Shown here one piece after another: positions 16,866 through 25,800 of a DNA stretch of 64,000 nucleotides. The position numbers and the translations under genes are program-made. Source of the DNA: Thermoplasmata archaeon (GTDB taxonomy: Archaea; Thermoplasmatota; Thermoplasmata; Lutacidiplasmatales; UBA184); contig JAKAAX010000001.1 of NCBI GenBank assembly GCA_021802125.1, forward strand, positions 1 to 64,000, written 5' to 3'. Position 1 is the stretch's first letter. Every line of letters starts with the position of its first letter. The notes under the pieces are model-generated. The model did not search any database. It was not told the DNA's origin and saw nothing but the letters and a program-made list of their open reading frames with translations.

Positions 16866-17501
16866 TCACACGGGGAAGCCAAGCTTGACGGACAGCGCGA
16901 CCTGAGCTACCGTGGACACCAGTCCGATCCCCGCACCGGCGATGAGCTCGGCAGGTGTGTGCCTCCGGAGGCGCCACCGGCTCCAGGCAACGAGCGGCAA
17001 CAACAATCCCAGCAAGGCGCCCGGAAGTCCCAGGACCAGAGCGAGCAAGGAGGCCGGGCCCATGACCCCGGTCGTGTGGACACTGACCTTCCAACGGAGC
17101 GTCGCGAGGGTGACCAGGCCCGTGTTCACCGCGTAAGCCGCCATGAGGACGACCACCCAGAACGTGGCGCCGCTCGCCATGAGCACCCCCCAGCCTACGG
17201 CGTACACCACGGCGACGGCGGCGAGGGGGGCGGCACGCGTCTCGCGGTCGGGGAAGTCCAGCTCCTTCCCTCGAACCCGGCTCCATCCGACCACCACTCC
17301 GATCGGCAGAAGGGCCCCGAAGAGGAGCGAGAGCACGAGTCCAAGGAGAAGAAGGGCCCTCGGGGCAAAGTCCACGAGAAGGACGACAAAGGCAGGTACC
17401 GACAAGACCGGGGCGAACGTGACCGCCGAGATGGCCTTCGCGAAGGTCTCCAACTGACCATCGCTCGGTTCCTTCGACCTCTGCAACAGACTGGTCTCCA
17501 C
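16866..17501 (-). CDS. PAP2-like membrane phosphatase
   Basis: The 211-residue protein has about six hydrophobic helices and a C-terminal arrangement like PAP2 lipid phosphatases: KVSVHTTGVMGPASLL (S-x-H-x-x-G, as in the S-G-H motif) and SRWRLRRHTPAELIAGAGIG (the S-R-x-x-x-x-x-H-x-x-x-D/E-x-x-x-G motif with its catalytic His). The first motif, K-x6-R-P, is not clear, as in several archaeal members. It would dephosphorylate an isoprenoid or lipid phosphate at the membrane. The soluble start METSLLQRSKEPSDGQLETFAKAIS precedes the first helix. It is about 330 bases downstream of the DUF2085 gene on the same strand and may share its transcript. Confidence 0.75.
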   Translation of the reverse strand: METSLLQRSKEPSDGQLETFAKAISAVTFAPVLSVPAFVVLLVDFAPRALLLLGLVLSLLFGALLPIGVVVGWSRVRGKELDFPDRETRAAPLAAVAVVYAVGWGVLMASGATFWVVVLMAAYAVNTGLVTLATLRWKVSVHTTGVMGPASLLALVLGLPGALLGLLLPLVAWSRWRLRRHTPAELIAGAGIGLVSTVAQVALSVKLGFPV

Positions 17502-17543
17502 GGACGGGTCGGTCCGGAGAGCGGACCACCCTGCCCGGTGGAC

Positions 17544-17753
17544 TCACCCGGAAGTCTGGGCGAAGAAATCCATTCCCGTGGCCTCCGCGAAGAGCGTAAT
17601 GTTCCCCAGGAACGTTGCGGCGTGCCCTCGCAGTCCTCGCCCGGGGGTCACTCTCGGCAGCGACGGGTTGCCGGCAGGTTCTGCCGCTGCGGTCCGGACC
17701 TTGGGCGGGCCGAGCGCAGCCTTTGCCCATACCTCCTCCCCACCCTCCGCCAC
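17544..17753 (-). CDS. Small hypothetical ORF, doubtful
   Basis: A 69-codon frame lies between the DUF2085 and PAP2-like genes on the same strand. It is Ala/Gly-rich and ends LGNITLFAEATGMDFFAQTSG, which has a plausible amphipathic pattern, but it matches no family I know and has no strong ribosome-binding site. The rest of 17502-17831 shows nothing else. The frame may be chance in GC-rich DNA. Confidence 0.25.
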   Translation of the reverse strand: MAEGGEEVWAKAALGPPKVRTAAAEPAGNPSLPRVTPGRGLRGHAATFLGNITLFAEATGMDFFAQTSG

Positions 17754-17831
17754 CGATCAGCGCAAGACGCACATCTGGTCACCTCGAGCACCGAGCCGTA
17801 CCCTCGGGTCTCTTCCCCAGGCGTCCAAGGC

Positions 17832-18290
17832 TCACGTCGTTGCGCGCGGGAAGTGTTCCTCGACCACCCGTTCGAGCACCCCACGCCGTTGCAGGACTCC
17901 CACTATCACGACAAGGTAGACCGCGAGCACGGCGAAGCCGATCACGCGCTCGATCCACGGAGCGCTCAGAAGGAGGATCAAGAGGTCCATTCCGGCAGCC
18001 CCGAGCAGGGATCCCGTGAGGAGACGCCGGCGGTTGGTGGACTCCTTCGAGCGCGAGGACTGCCGCGCCCAATCGACGGCGGCAGGCAGCGGAAGGAACA
18101 CGAAGCCCAACTGGAACCAGGGATTGTAGAAGGGAAGGTGGCCAAGACCACGGACCGCAAACAGGGACAGGAGAACAAGCGCCCCTAGCGTTTGCCCCGT
18201 GCAACGCGCACAGAGATGGAGCTCCCGCCGCCCGATCCGGAGTCGAAGGCACCGATAGAAGCGATCTGGCGTGTGATGGGAGAGGACCAT
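17832..18290 (-). CDS. DUF2085 family membrane protein
   Basis: The 152-residue protein opens SHHTPDRFYRCLRLRIGRRELHLCARCTGQTLG. This His-x10-Cys then C-A-R-C-T-G pattern is the signature of the DUF2085 membrane family and suggests metal binding near the membrane surface. Four hydrophobic helices follow: GALVLLSLFAVRGLG, WFQLGFVFLPLPAAVDW, LTGSLLGAAGMDLLILLL and VIGFAVLAVYLVVIVGVLQ. A basic loop RQSSRSKESTNRRR separates the second and third. The biochemical function of the family is not established. It is probably co-transcribed with the PAP2-like gene downstream. Confidence 0.82.
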   Translation of the reverse strand: MVLSHHTPDRFYRCLRLRIGRRELHLCARCTGQTLGALVLLSLFAVRGLGHLPFYNPWFQLGFVFLPLPAAVDWARQSSRSKESTNRRRLLTGSLLGAAGMDLLILLLSAPWIERVIGFAVLAVYLVVIVGVLQRRGVLERVVEEHFPRATT

Positions 18291-18373
18291 CTCCCAGGCG
18301 GGCGGATCGGCCGTGGATCAGACCTCCAGGGAGCCGTTCACGCTCGAATTGGGAGGTGGTGGTTCCGATGCGC

Positions 18374-18379
18374 TTAAAG
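18374..18379 (+). promoter_or_regulatory. TATA-like box of the TM/zinc-ribbon gene
   Basis: TTAAAG centred about 27 bases before the ATG at 18403 fits an archaeal promoter for a leaderless mRNA. Confidence 0.6.
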
Positions 18380-18402
18380 ACGTGAACTTCTGTGGTGATA
18401 GC

Positions 18403-18759
18403 ATGGCAGCGCAGACAGCCGTGATGGTCGGTGGAGCTATCAAGTACAAGCGACAGTACAAACTTTGGTTACTGGTCGTCCTGATTCTCTTCTGCTGGCC
18501 GGCGGCGATCATCTACTACTTCACCCGCCCGAAGGTGCCCGTACAGGAGCTGCAAACCTACGCTGCGCCCGCGCAGCCGGTGTATGCGGCCGCCCCACAA
18601 CCCCAGCAGCAGGCCGCTCCCGCCTACGGTGCCGCTCCCCCCGCCGCGGCCCCCGCGGCGACCGGCGGAACCCCGAACTGCCCGCGGTGCGGAGGCCCTA
18701 CCACCTTCGTTCAGCAGTACGGCCGCAACTACTGCTACCACTGCTCGCAGTACGCCTAG
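18403..18759 (+). CDS. Single-pass membrane protein with zinc ribbon
   Basis: The 118-residue protein has a short basic N-terminus (KYKRQYK), one transmembrane helix (LWLLVVLILFCWPAAIIYYF), a 60-residue Pro/Ala/Gln/Tyr-rich linker, and a C-terminal zinc ribbon with CPRCGGP and CYHCSQY. The ribbon is most likely cytosolic if the basic residues before the helix orient it, but topology is not certain. The frame stays open 30 codons upstream, yet the TATA-like box 27 bases before this ATG supports the shorter form. Similar small TM-ribbon proteins are common in archaea without a defined role. A hairpin terminator follows 12 bases after the stop. Confidence 0.8.
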   Translation: MAAQTAVMVGGAIKYKRQYKLWLLVVLILFCWPAAIIYYFTRPKVPVQELQTYAAPAQPVYAAAPQPQQQAAPAYGAAPPAAAPAATGGTPNCPRCGGPTTFVQQYGRNYCYHCSQYA

Positions 18760-18770
18760 AACAGAGTGGC

Positions 18771-18796
18771 GGGACGGCCCTCTCGGCGGCCGTCCC
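18771..18796 (+). terminator. Hairpin with pyrimidine tract
   Basis: GGGACGGCC (18771-18779) and GGCCGTCCC (18788-18796) form a perfect 9-bp stem with an 8-base loop just after the zinc-ribbon gene, followed by a C/T-rich tract. It looks like a transcription end or 3' stabiliser. The next 340 bases (18797-19137) show no gene. Confidence 0.6.
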
Positions 18797-19137
18797 CGCC
18801 CTTCCCTCTCGCCCCTCCCAGTCCTACCGGCGAGCGTAGACCCGCGATACCCAGTCGTTAGGTGGGGTGAATCCCCATCGTCTCCCTCGAACACTCCGCG
18901 CGCCCCCAGTTGACCCAGAGACCAGATCTCACTGGCAGGGCGACCTGAGTTGCAGGTTTCTGTGGGGCCTCCGCACCCCGTCAGGACGATCGCAGCAGGA
19001 CTCCAGAACAGGTCAGGATGGGGGAGCCTGGCTCGACCGCGGTTGTACAGGAGTTGGGGAGGATGTCCTTCGAGCGGGGGAAAGTGATCCTCCCATACTC
19101 AGAGAGCGACGAGTCACGGCAGACGAGCCCGGTGGGG

Positions 19138-19491
19138 CTACGGCGAGAGCTCGTGGTACATCCGGCTTGCCCCGCCCACGAAGACCTTGCTCATCATCTC
19201 GTTGAACCAGGGTTGCTGCTCGGACCCCGATTCCTTCCATTCCCTGGCGATCTTGTCGCCGACCTCTTCGTCGTGGGGCACGGTCATCACGAAGCTGTTG
19301 CGGTCCTCGGAGACGTAGTAGTGGATGCCGCCCACCCCGCACTGCGCGTGGTAGTCAGTGTTCCATCGCATCACGGCCACCAGGTCCTCGTCCCGGTAAC
19401 CCGGCTTCAGGTTCGCGACCAGGATCTCGAGTCTCACGACTGCCTCCACGGCCCTTGGGACATCAATTCTCCGACCCAGGTGACCTCTCAA
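19138..19491 (-). CDS. Small conserved-looking protein, unknown
   Basis: The 117-residue protein has a balanced, clearly protein-like sequence: VVRLEILVANLKPGYRDEDLVAVMRWNTDY, then GIHYYVSEDRNSFVMTVPHDEEVGDKIAREW and PWFNEMMSKVFVGGASRMYHEL. Alternating strand-helix-strand pattern and size suggest a ferredoxin-like alpha/beta-barrel domain of the dimeric ABM type, but I do not recognise the family. Its start overlaps the stop of the upstream acetyltransferase gene by four bases, so the two are an operon. A GTG at the VVRLEI segment is a possible later start. Confidence 0.7.
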   Translation of the reverse strand: MRGHLGRRIDVPRAVEAVVRLEILVANLKPGYRDEDLVAVMRWNTDYHAQCGVGGIHYYVSEDRNSFVMTVPHDEEVGDKIAREWKESGSEQQPWFNEMMSKVFVGGASRMYHELSP

Positions 19492-20000
19492 GCGCTGCCG
19501 GAGAGGTCTCTCACCATGCCCATGCTGATCGCGACAAAGCCAAGCTTCCCGTAGAGCGCCACCGCCGCGACGTTGTCGGACATCACGTTGAGCGCCATGC
19601 GGTCGGCGCCGCGACCCCGGGCCTCTTCCGCGAGCCTCTCGAGCACTTCAGTGGCGAATCCCCTGCGCTGGAATGGAGGTTCGACGGTGAGCCAGTCGAC
19701 CCAGAAATGGACCTTGCCGCCTTGGTCCTTCACGGAGTACCACGCTTCGCCCACCCGATCCCCTGTGGCCTCGTCGATCACCTTCGTGAAGAACCAGCCA
19801 GGCGTGCTACGACCCTGGGGGCGGTAGCCGGTTAGCTGCCTCCGACTCTCTTCGAGCGCGGCCTCTTCCCTCCAGTCCCCGCGTTTCACGCTGCTCGCCG
19901 CGTGCCGGGCTATGGCCCGTTCCATTGCCTCTTGGTACTCTTCCTCAGACATGGGGACCAATCGGACCATGGGGGTGCCCACCAGCTCCCTGGGTTTCAA
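19488..20000 (-). CDS. GNAT family N-acetyltransferase
   Basis: The 170-residue protein is a GNAT enzyme. The central strand is FWVDWLTVEPPFQRRGFATEVLERLAEEARGRGADRMALNVMSDNVAAVALYGKLGF, which holds the acetyl-CoA loop Q-R-R-G-F-A and the N-x-x-A-x-x-L-Y-x-K-x-G-F end motif. It resembles RimI-like or antibiotic acetyltransferases; the substrate is unknown. An ATG at codon 11 (MVRLVPMSEEEYQEAM) may be the true start because the family usually begins there. It is the first gene of a two-gene unit with the small protein that overlaps its stop. Confidence 0.88.
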   Translation of the reverse strand: MKPRELVGTPMVRLVPMSEEEYQEAMERAIARHAASSVKRGDWREEAALEESRRQLTGYRPQGRSTPGWFFTKVIDEATGDRVGEAWYSVKDQGGKVHFWVDWLTVEPPFQRRGFATEVLERLAEEARGRGADRMALNVMSDNVAAVALYGKLGFVAISMGMVRDLSGSA

Positions 20001-20051
20001 TCCTACGGCCCGCGATCAAGCCACCCGTTAGCACGATGGGGGGTATCGCTC

Positions 20052-20822
20052 TCAATCTGCCCGCTTGGGATCGACAAATCCCCGCAGGCTCTCGCTCGGC
20101 CACATTAGGACGTCCACTCGTTCAACTTGCTCGACCGGTCCGGGGCCGAACCGATCCCGCATCTCCTGGCGGGCGACCCGCAGGACCTCCTCCATCCCCG
20201 GGGGGAGCTCCCTAGGAGCGCGTCCTTCGGACTCGGCGGTCAGGTATCCCTGCTGCTCGATGGCCTCCAAGACCTTCGCGAGGTGAACGCTGTGGCTGCT
20301 CGTTCTCACGTGGAGCGTCTCCGCGGGGGGCAGACTTCGTCGGAACGCGCGGACCCCCTCGTCCAGGCGCCCGGACGGGCCCAGCACCCGTTGACGCGCC
20401 TCCATGTAGATCCTCCGACCGTCGGGCACACGCTCCTTGACCAGCGCGACCACCCGGTCGCGGGCGACCCGTCCCATCTCGTGGACCACGTCCACCCACC
20501 CTGGCATGAGGTGGAGCATCTCGACGAAAAGGACGGCATCCACGCTTCCGTCGCGAAAGGGCAGGTGTTCTGCCCGCCCCTCGACACAGGTCCGGACCCC
20601 CTTCTTGCGCGCCTCCGCCATCATCCCGCGGGAAGGGTCGACCACCGTGATGGGGTACCCACGTTCCTGGAGCGGCGCCGCGTAGCGGCCGGTACCCCCG
20701 CCCACGTCGAGCACGCCTTTGGCATGCCCAAGGAGCCGCGCGATCGCAGCCACCTCGTCCGATCCCGCGGGCCCCCGCCACCCGTCGAACTGGGACGCAA
20801 GAACGTCGAACCCACCTGGCAT
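20052..20822 (-). CDS. Class I SAM-dependent methyltransferase
   Basis: The 256-residue protein has the Rossmann methyltransferase core: motif I VLDVGGGTGRYAAPL near residue 37, the acidic end of strand 2 in ITVVDPSRGMM, motif II/III region CVEGRAEHLPFRDGSVDAVLFVEMLHLM, then VVHEMGRVARDRVVALVKE. These match the Methyltransf_11 (UbiE/small-molecule) type. The C-terminal half is a helical lid without known signature. It lies 51 bases from the upstream end of the acetyltransferase gene on the same strand, so co-transcription is possible. The substrate is unknown. Confidence 0.88.
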   Translation of the reverse strand: MPGGFDVLASQFDGWRGPAGSDEVAAIARLLGHAKGVLDVGGGTGRYAAPLQERGYPITVVDPSRGMMAEARKKGVRTCVEGRAEHLPFRDGSVDAVLFVEMLHLMPGWVDVVHEMGRVARDRVVALVKERVPDGRRIYMEARQRVLGPSGRLDEGVRAFRRSLPPAETLHVRTSSHSVHLAKVLEAIEQQGYLTAESEGRAPRELPPGMEEVLRVARQEMRDRFGPGPVEQVERVDVLMWPSESLRGFVDPKRAD

Positions 20823-21270
20823 GGAGACGCCAGCACATCGAACAAGGAACGAAGAGGTTGCCCTTTACCGGCCAGCCTCCGGAGGCCACGGTAGGAGCGA
20901 TCATCGAACGTTCGCACGGGATCCCGCGAGAAGCCACCAGGCTCCTCTTGGAAGAGGGCGGGGCCCGTCACTCCGCGACGTGAGCCTGCCATCGGGCGGG
21001 GGGGAGAGGGCGAAGGGCTGCCAGGGACTCGGTCGTACGGGATGCCAAGGCGAGCTGTGAGGAGGGCAGGGGTGATCGGTTCCTCCTCGAGAAAGCTCCA
21101 TCCCCTGACTGGCGGGGCGCGGTCGGGTGGGTCGGAGGGGGGTTATCGTTCGGAAGCCCCGTTCCTATGCGCATATGTAGGCTCGCCAAGCCCCCCTCGC
21201 CGAGATTTCGGTATAAGCTCATATGCTGCTCATTGTCAGGAGAGAAGCGGGATCGTCCGAACTCAGGACC
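20823..21270. other. Divergent intergenic region with promoter of the GltD-like gene
   Basis: No convincing gene lies here. A TATA-like GTATAAGC at 21211-21218 would start a plus-strand transcript near 21240. That lies downstream of the ATG at 21223 and leaves about a 30-base leader before the ATG at 21271. Confidence 0.5.
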
Positions 21271-22701
21271 ATGAGCGGGGCCTACCGTCAGTCACGGATC
21301 GCGATACCCGAAGTTACCGTCCACCAGCGCTGCTCGTACATGGGGGAGATCCTCCATGCCTACGACCCGGAGGAGGCCGTGATGGAGGCCCAGCGGTGCC
21401 TCCAGTGCGCGATGCCCTACTGCGTCCAGGCCTGCCCGATCTCCCAGGACTGCAAGGGCTACATCGACATGGTGGCGCAAGGCCGCTTCGACGACGCCGC
21501 CAAGGTCACCCTGCTCGGCAACCCCCTCGCCACCGTCCTCTGCAAGTCGTGCTACCACTACTGCGAGGAGGACTGCGTCAAGGGCGGAAAGGGCTCGGCC
21601 ATCGCCATCCGGCACCTGAAGCGCGCGTCGCTCCAGTTCGGCCACTCCGACCTCCTCTACGTCCCGATGGCCCCCCGGGGCGAGAAGATCGCGATCGTCG
21701 GGGGAGGACCGGCCGGGATCATGGCCACGTGGGAGCTCTGCCTGCGCGGCTACTCGGTGACCCTCTTCGAGGCCCAGCCCTTCCTCGGAGGGCAGATCGA
21801 GACCATCCCGAAGTACCACCTGGACGGCGACGAGCTCGAGGTGGACGTGGCGAGGTTCAAGAACTTCGACCTCAAGATCGTGACCGGCAAGCGCTGCGGG
21901 ATCGACTTCACCACGGAGCAGTTGCTGAAGGAGGGGTATCTCGCCGTCTACCTCGCGGTGGGAGCGTCGACCCCCGGACTGCTCAAGATCCCCGGAGAGG
22001 AGCTTCCCGGGGTCTTCCATGCGCTACCGTTCCTCCTGAACGCCAACCACAACCCCCAGGGCTTCCTCGGACGCACCGACCGCACGACGGTGGTCATCGG
22101 CGGAGGCGACGTGGCCATGGACGCGGCCCGTTCGGCCCGCCGGTTCTTCTCCGGAAAGGTCACCGTCGCCTACCGGCGCAGCTGGGAGGAGATGCCGGCC
22201 ACCGAGGAGGAGCGGGAGGGCATTCTTCTCGAAGGGATCGACTTCCTGCCCTGGCGGGCCCCTGTCAAGATCCTCGGGAGCGACCATGTTGAAGGGTTGG
22301 TCACGGCCCGGACCGAGCTCGGGGCCCCGGACGCCAGGGGAAAGAGGAGCGTAACGGTCGTGCCGGGCAGCGAAGAGCTGCTCCCGTGCGACACGGTGAT
22401 CATCGCCGCGGGTCAGGTGGCCGACCTCAACGGCTTCACCAAGGAACTGGACCTCAAGACCCCCCGCGGATGGCCCGAGGGTAAGGGCGACGGCTGGGCG
22501 ACCGGAGTGGAGGGGGTCTTCGCTTCCGGGAACAAGTCGATCGTCTACGCGATGTCCGCGGGCACCAAGACGGCGCAGGCCATCGACGCCTACGTCGCGA
22601 AGAAGCTCGGGCGCGCCCCCATCCCCCGGCCCCACCCCTTCGGGGGAAAGGACCCGGTACCCCCGCCTCCGGGGTACGGCGAACCCACCTGGGTCCTCTG
22701 A
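21271..22701 (+). CDS. GltD-like FAD/NAD(P) oxidoreductase with Fe-S clusters
   Basis: The 476-residue flavoprotein resembles the small subunit of glutamate synthase and related proteins (NfnB/SudA, dihydropyrimidine dehydrogenase N-terminal part). The N-terminal Fe-S region has CLQCAMPYCVQACPISQDC and CKSCYHYCEEDC. The FAD motif is AIVGGGPAGIMATWEL near residue 150. The NAD(P) motif is VVIGGGDVAMDAARSARR near residue 277. The conserved end AAGQVADLNGF and GVFASGNKSIVYAMSAGTKTAQAID follow. It would pass electrons between NAD(P)H and Fe-S partners. No large glutamate synthase subunit is adjacent, so the partner is elsewhere or the role differs. The start was chosen from the promoter position; ATG 21223 would add 16 residues. 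Confidence 0.88.
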   Translation: MSGAYRQSRIAIPEVTVHQRCSYMGEILHAYDPEEAVMEAQRCLQCAMPYCVQACPISQDCKGYIDMVAQGRFDDAAKVTLLGNPLATVLCKSCYHYCEEDCVKGGKGSAIAIRHLKRASLQFGHSDLLYVPMAPRGEKIAIVGGGPAGIMATWELCLRGYSVTLFEAQPFLGGQIETIPKYHLDGDELEVDVARFKNFDLKIVTGKRCGIDFTTEQLLKEGYLAVYLAVGASTPGLLKIPGEELPGVFHALPFLLNANHNPQGFLGRTDRTTVVIGGGDVAMDAARSARRFFSGKVTVAYRRSWEEMPATEEEREGILLEGIDFLPWRAPVKILGSDHVEGLVTARTELGAPDARGKRSVTVVPGSEELLPCDTVIIAAGQVADLNGFTKELDLKTPRGWPEGKGDGWATGVEGVFASGNKSIVYAMSAGTKTAQAIDAYVAKKLGRAPIPRPHPFGGKDPVPPPPGYGEPTWVL

Positions 22702-22883
22702 TCACCCGCCGCAGATCCGGTGGTTCCCGGGCATCTTCGAGCTTCGGAGCGACCCTCGGCCAGTTGGGCCGGGCCGGACGGGAATTCGCGCCGGCAACCC
22801 CCTCTGGGCCAGTAGGGAAAGGACCCAGACCCTGCTTGTAAAACGACCAAACGATTATCTCCTAAAGCAAGCCCATACCTGTT

Positions 22884-25800
22884 GTGCACGCGGCCCAGGG
22901 ACCCTCCTCGCGCGTCTCCGATCGGAAATTCTCTGCGAACTCGACCTCGCTGCTCTGGGTGGGGGTGGTGGTCCTCCTGGTCGTGCTCTTGCTGTCGCCC
23001 TCAGGGGTCGCCAGGCCTTCGCCATCCTCCGCACACGCCGCCTTGCCCAGCGCGGGGACCCATGGAACGAGCGCGTTGGGCGTGGAGGGGTCAGGCGCGG
23101 GTGGCTCCCCCTGTTGGATCCAACCGCTCGTCACCCCCGAATGTGCCGTTCACACTTCCGCTTCTGCTTCTTTGCCTAACGCACCCGGAGCCCAGGTCCC
23201 GTCGGCCACCACGTACTGGCGGCAGCTCTGCTACACTGGGAACTGTGGCCCCGGCTCGCGAGAGAGCCCGATGGTCGCCTACGACCCGGTCGACGGGTAC
23301 CTCGTCCTCTTCGGGGGGTACAATTCCTCCACGTCGACCGTCCTTGGTGACACCTGGATCTACACCTACCCCTCCGCGACCTGGACCCAGATCTTCCCGA
23401 CGTCCCCGCCCCCCGCCCGCTTCGACGGAGAGCTCGCGTGGGACCCCGTGGACGGTTACCTGGTCCTCTTCTCCGGCTGCGGCAGCACGGCCTGCCCCCC
23501 CGGTCTGACCGACACCTGGAAGTTCATCGGCGGTCAGTGGACCGAGCTCACCCCGTCCACCAACCCGGCCGGCCGGTTCTTCTTCGGAATGTCCTGGGAC
23601 ACGGCGGACAACTACATGCTGCTCTTCGGGGGATATTCCTCGACCGGGTACATGGGTGACACCTGGAAGTTCGTGGGAGGCCAATGGACTCAGCTCTTCC
23701 CGGCGACCAGCCCCCCCGCACGCACCGACCTTGGGATGGCCGACGACCCGACCGACAGCCAGGTCGTCCTCTTCGGAGGTTCCGGCGCCACCGGAGGACT
23801 GGCCGACACCTGGACGTTCACGGGAGGGACCTGGACGCAGCAGTTCCCCGCGACCTCTCCCCCGACCCTCGACCTCCAGAACCACCAGATGGACACCGAC
23901 ACCGGTTATCCCCTCATCTGGGGTGGGTTGGACCCCTCCACCTACACCTACGTGAGCACCACCTGGACCTACGCTGCCGGACTGTGGACATTGCAGAGCC
24001 CCACGACCTCACCGCCCGCGAAGGGTTGGGGAGCCCTGGACTACTACGGCGGCGTCGGCACGATCGACTACGGAGGGTACAACCCGAGCTACGGTCTTGA
24101 CGTGGGCGACACCTGGCTCTACGTCTCAGGGTTCCACGCCTCGGCCACCGCCACACCTGACCCTACCGACGTCGGTGGCCCGGTCGCCTTCTCCGGCTCC
24201 GCGTCCGGGGGTACTACCCCCTACGCGTACGCCTGGGTCTACGGCGACGGCGGCAAGAGCGCGTACATTGCCCCCACGCACACCTACAACTCCACCGGGA
24301 CCTTCGGCGCCCACTTCTGGGCGAACGAGACGACAGGGCTCCTCCGGTCCCGGGAGGCGAACCTCTCGGTCGTCGTCAACGCGCTGCCGTCCGTCGCCCC
24401 CACGGCGACTCCCACCGCCGCTGACGCGAAGGTGGGGATCACCTTCGCCTCCGGGGTGGCCGGCGGCGCACCACCGTACACGGTCACGTGGAGGTTCGGG
24501 AACGGCGCGTCGGCCGTCGGGGACCCCACCGCGTACGCCTTCCCGGCTCCAGGGACCTACACCGTCCGGGTGTGGGCGAACGACTCCTCCATCGGCCGGG
24601 CCAGTGGGTCGGTGGTCGTCACGATCCACCCTGCCCTGGTCAGTAGCACGAACGTCCATCCCCTGGCGGTGGACCTCGGTCAATCGATCTACGTCTTCTC
24701 GAACGTCACGTACGGCACCCCGCCAAGGACGTGGAAGTGGACCTTCAACGACGGCGGAAGCTCGACCCTGGGCAACACGAGCCACAAGTACGCGGCACCG
24801 GGCACCTACGTGATCGTCCTCTGGGCGAACGACAGCGGAGGCGCTGCCCTCTCCACCTGGACGAACGTCACGGTGAACCCCCTTCCCACGGTCGGAGCCT
24901 CGGCCGTGTACCCCAATGTCGACCTGGGGGTCCTCGACACGTTCACGGCCACCACCTCCGGAGGGACCGCCCCGTTCGCGTATGCGTGGCGCTTTGGCGA
25001 CGGCACCGCAGGGACGGGGGTCACGACGGGGCACGCGTTCACCGCCCTCGGCACCTACCAGGTCGCCGTCTGGGCCAACGACAGCGTGGGAAATTCCGCC
25101 CACAGCACCCTGCCGATCACCGTGTTCCCGCCGCTCGTGACCTGGGTGAACGCCAGCAAGTACGCGGTCGACCTCGGAATGGCGGCCCTCTTCTCCGCCG
25201 CGACCCGCGGCGGGGCCCCTCCGGTGAGCATCGTCTGGTCGCTGGGTGACGGCACCTGGGCCTACTCCAGCACGGTGAGCCACACCTACACGGCGACCGG
25301 GAGCTACTCCGTGGTGGCCTGGGTGAACGACACCGGCGGAGGTCAGCTGACGGGTGGGTTCACGATGACCGTCAACCCGGACCCGACGCTCTCCGTCTCC
25401 AGTTCCAGGAGCAATATCGACCTTGGGGACAAGGTCTGGCTCAACGCGACCCCCCTCGGAGGCACTCTGCCCTTCGCCTACTACTGGGACTTCGGGGACG
25501 GCACGACGGGGACGGGGGCGAACACGGTCCACGTATACACCTCTCCCGGCTCCTACTTCGTTCAGGTCTGGGCGAACGACACGGCAGGCTGGTCGTCCTT
25601 CGCGGCGGTCCCCGTGATCGTCCACCCGGCCCTTCTCGCGCAGGCGAGCCCGGGGGCGGTCTGGACCGACCTCGGCGCTGCCGCAAGCTTCACCGGGAGC
25701 GCGACCGGCGGCGTCGGACCGTACAACTTCACCTGGACCTTCGGGGACGGCACCGTCGGGACCGGCCGTACGGCGGCCCACGTCTACGCGAGCGCCGGGA

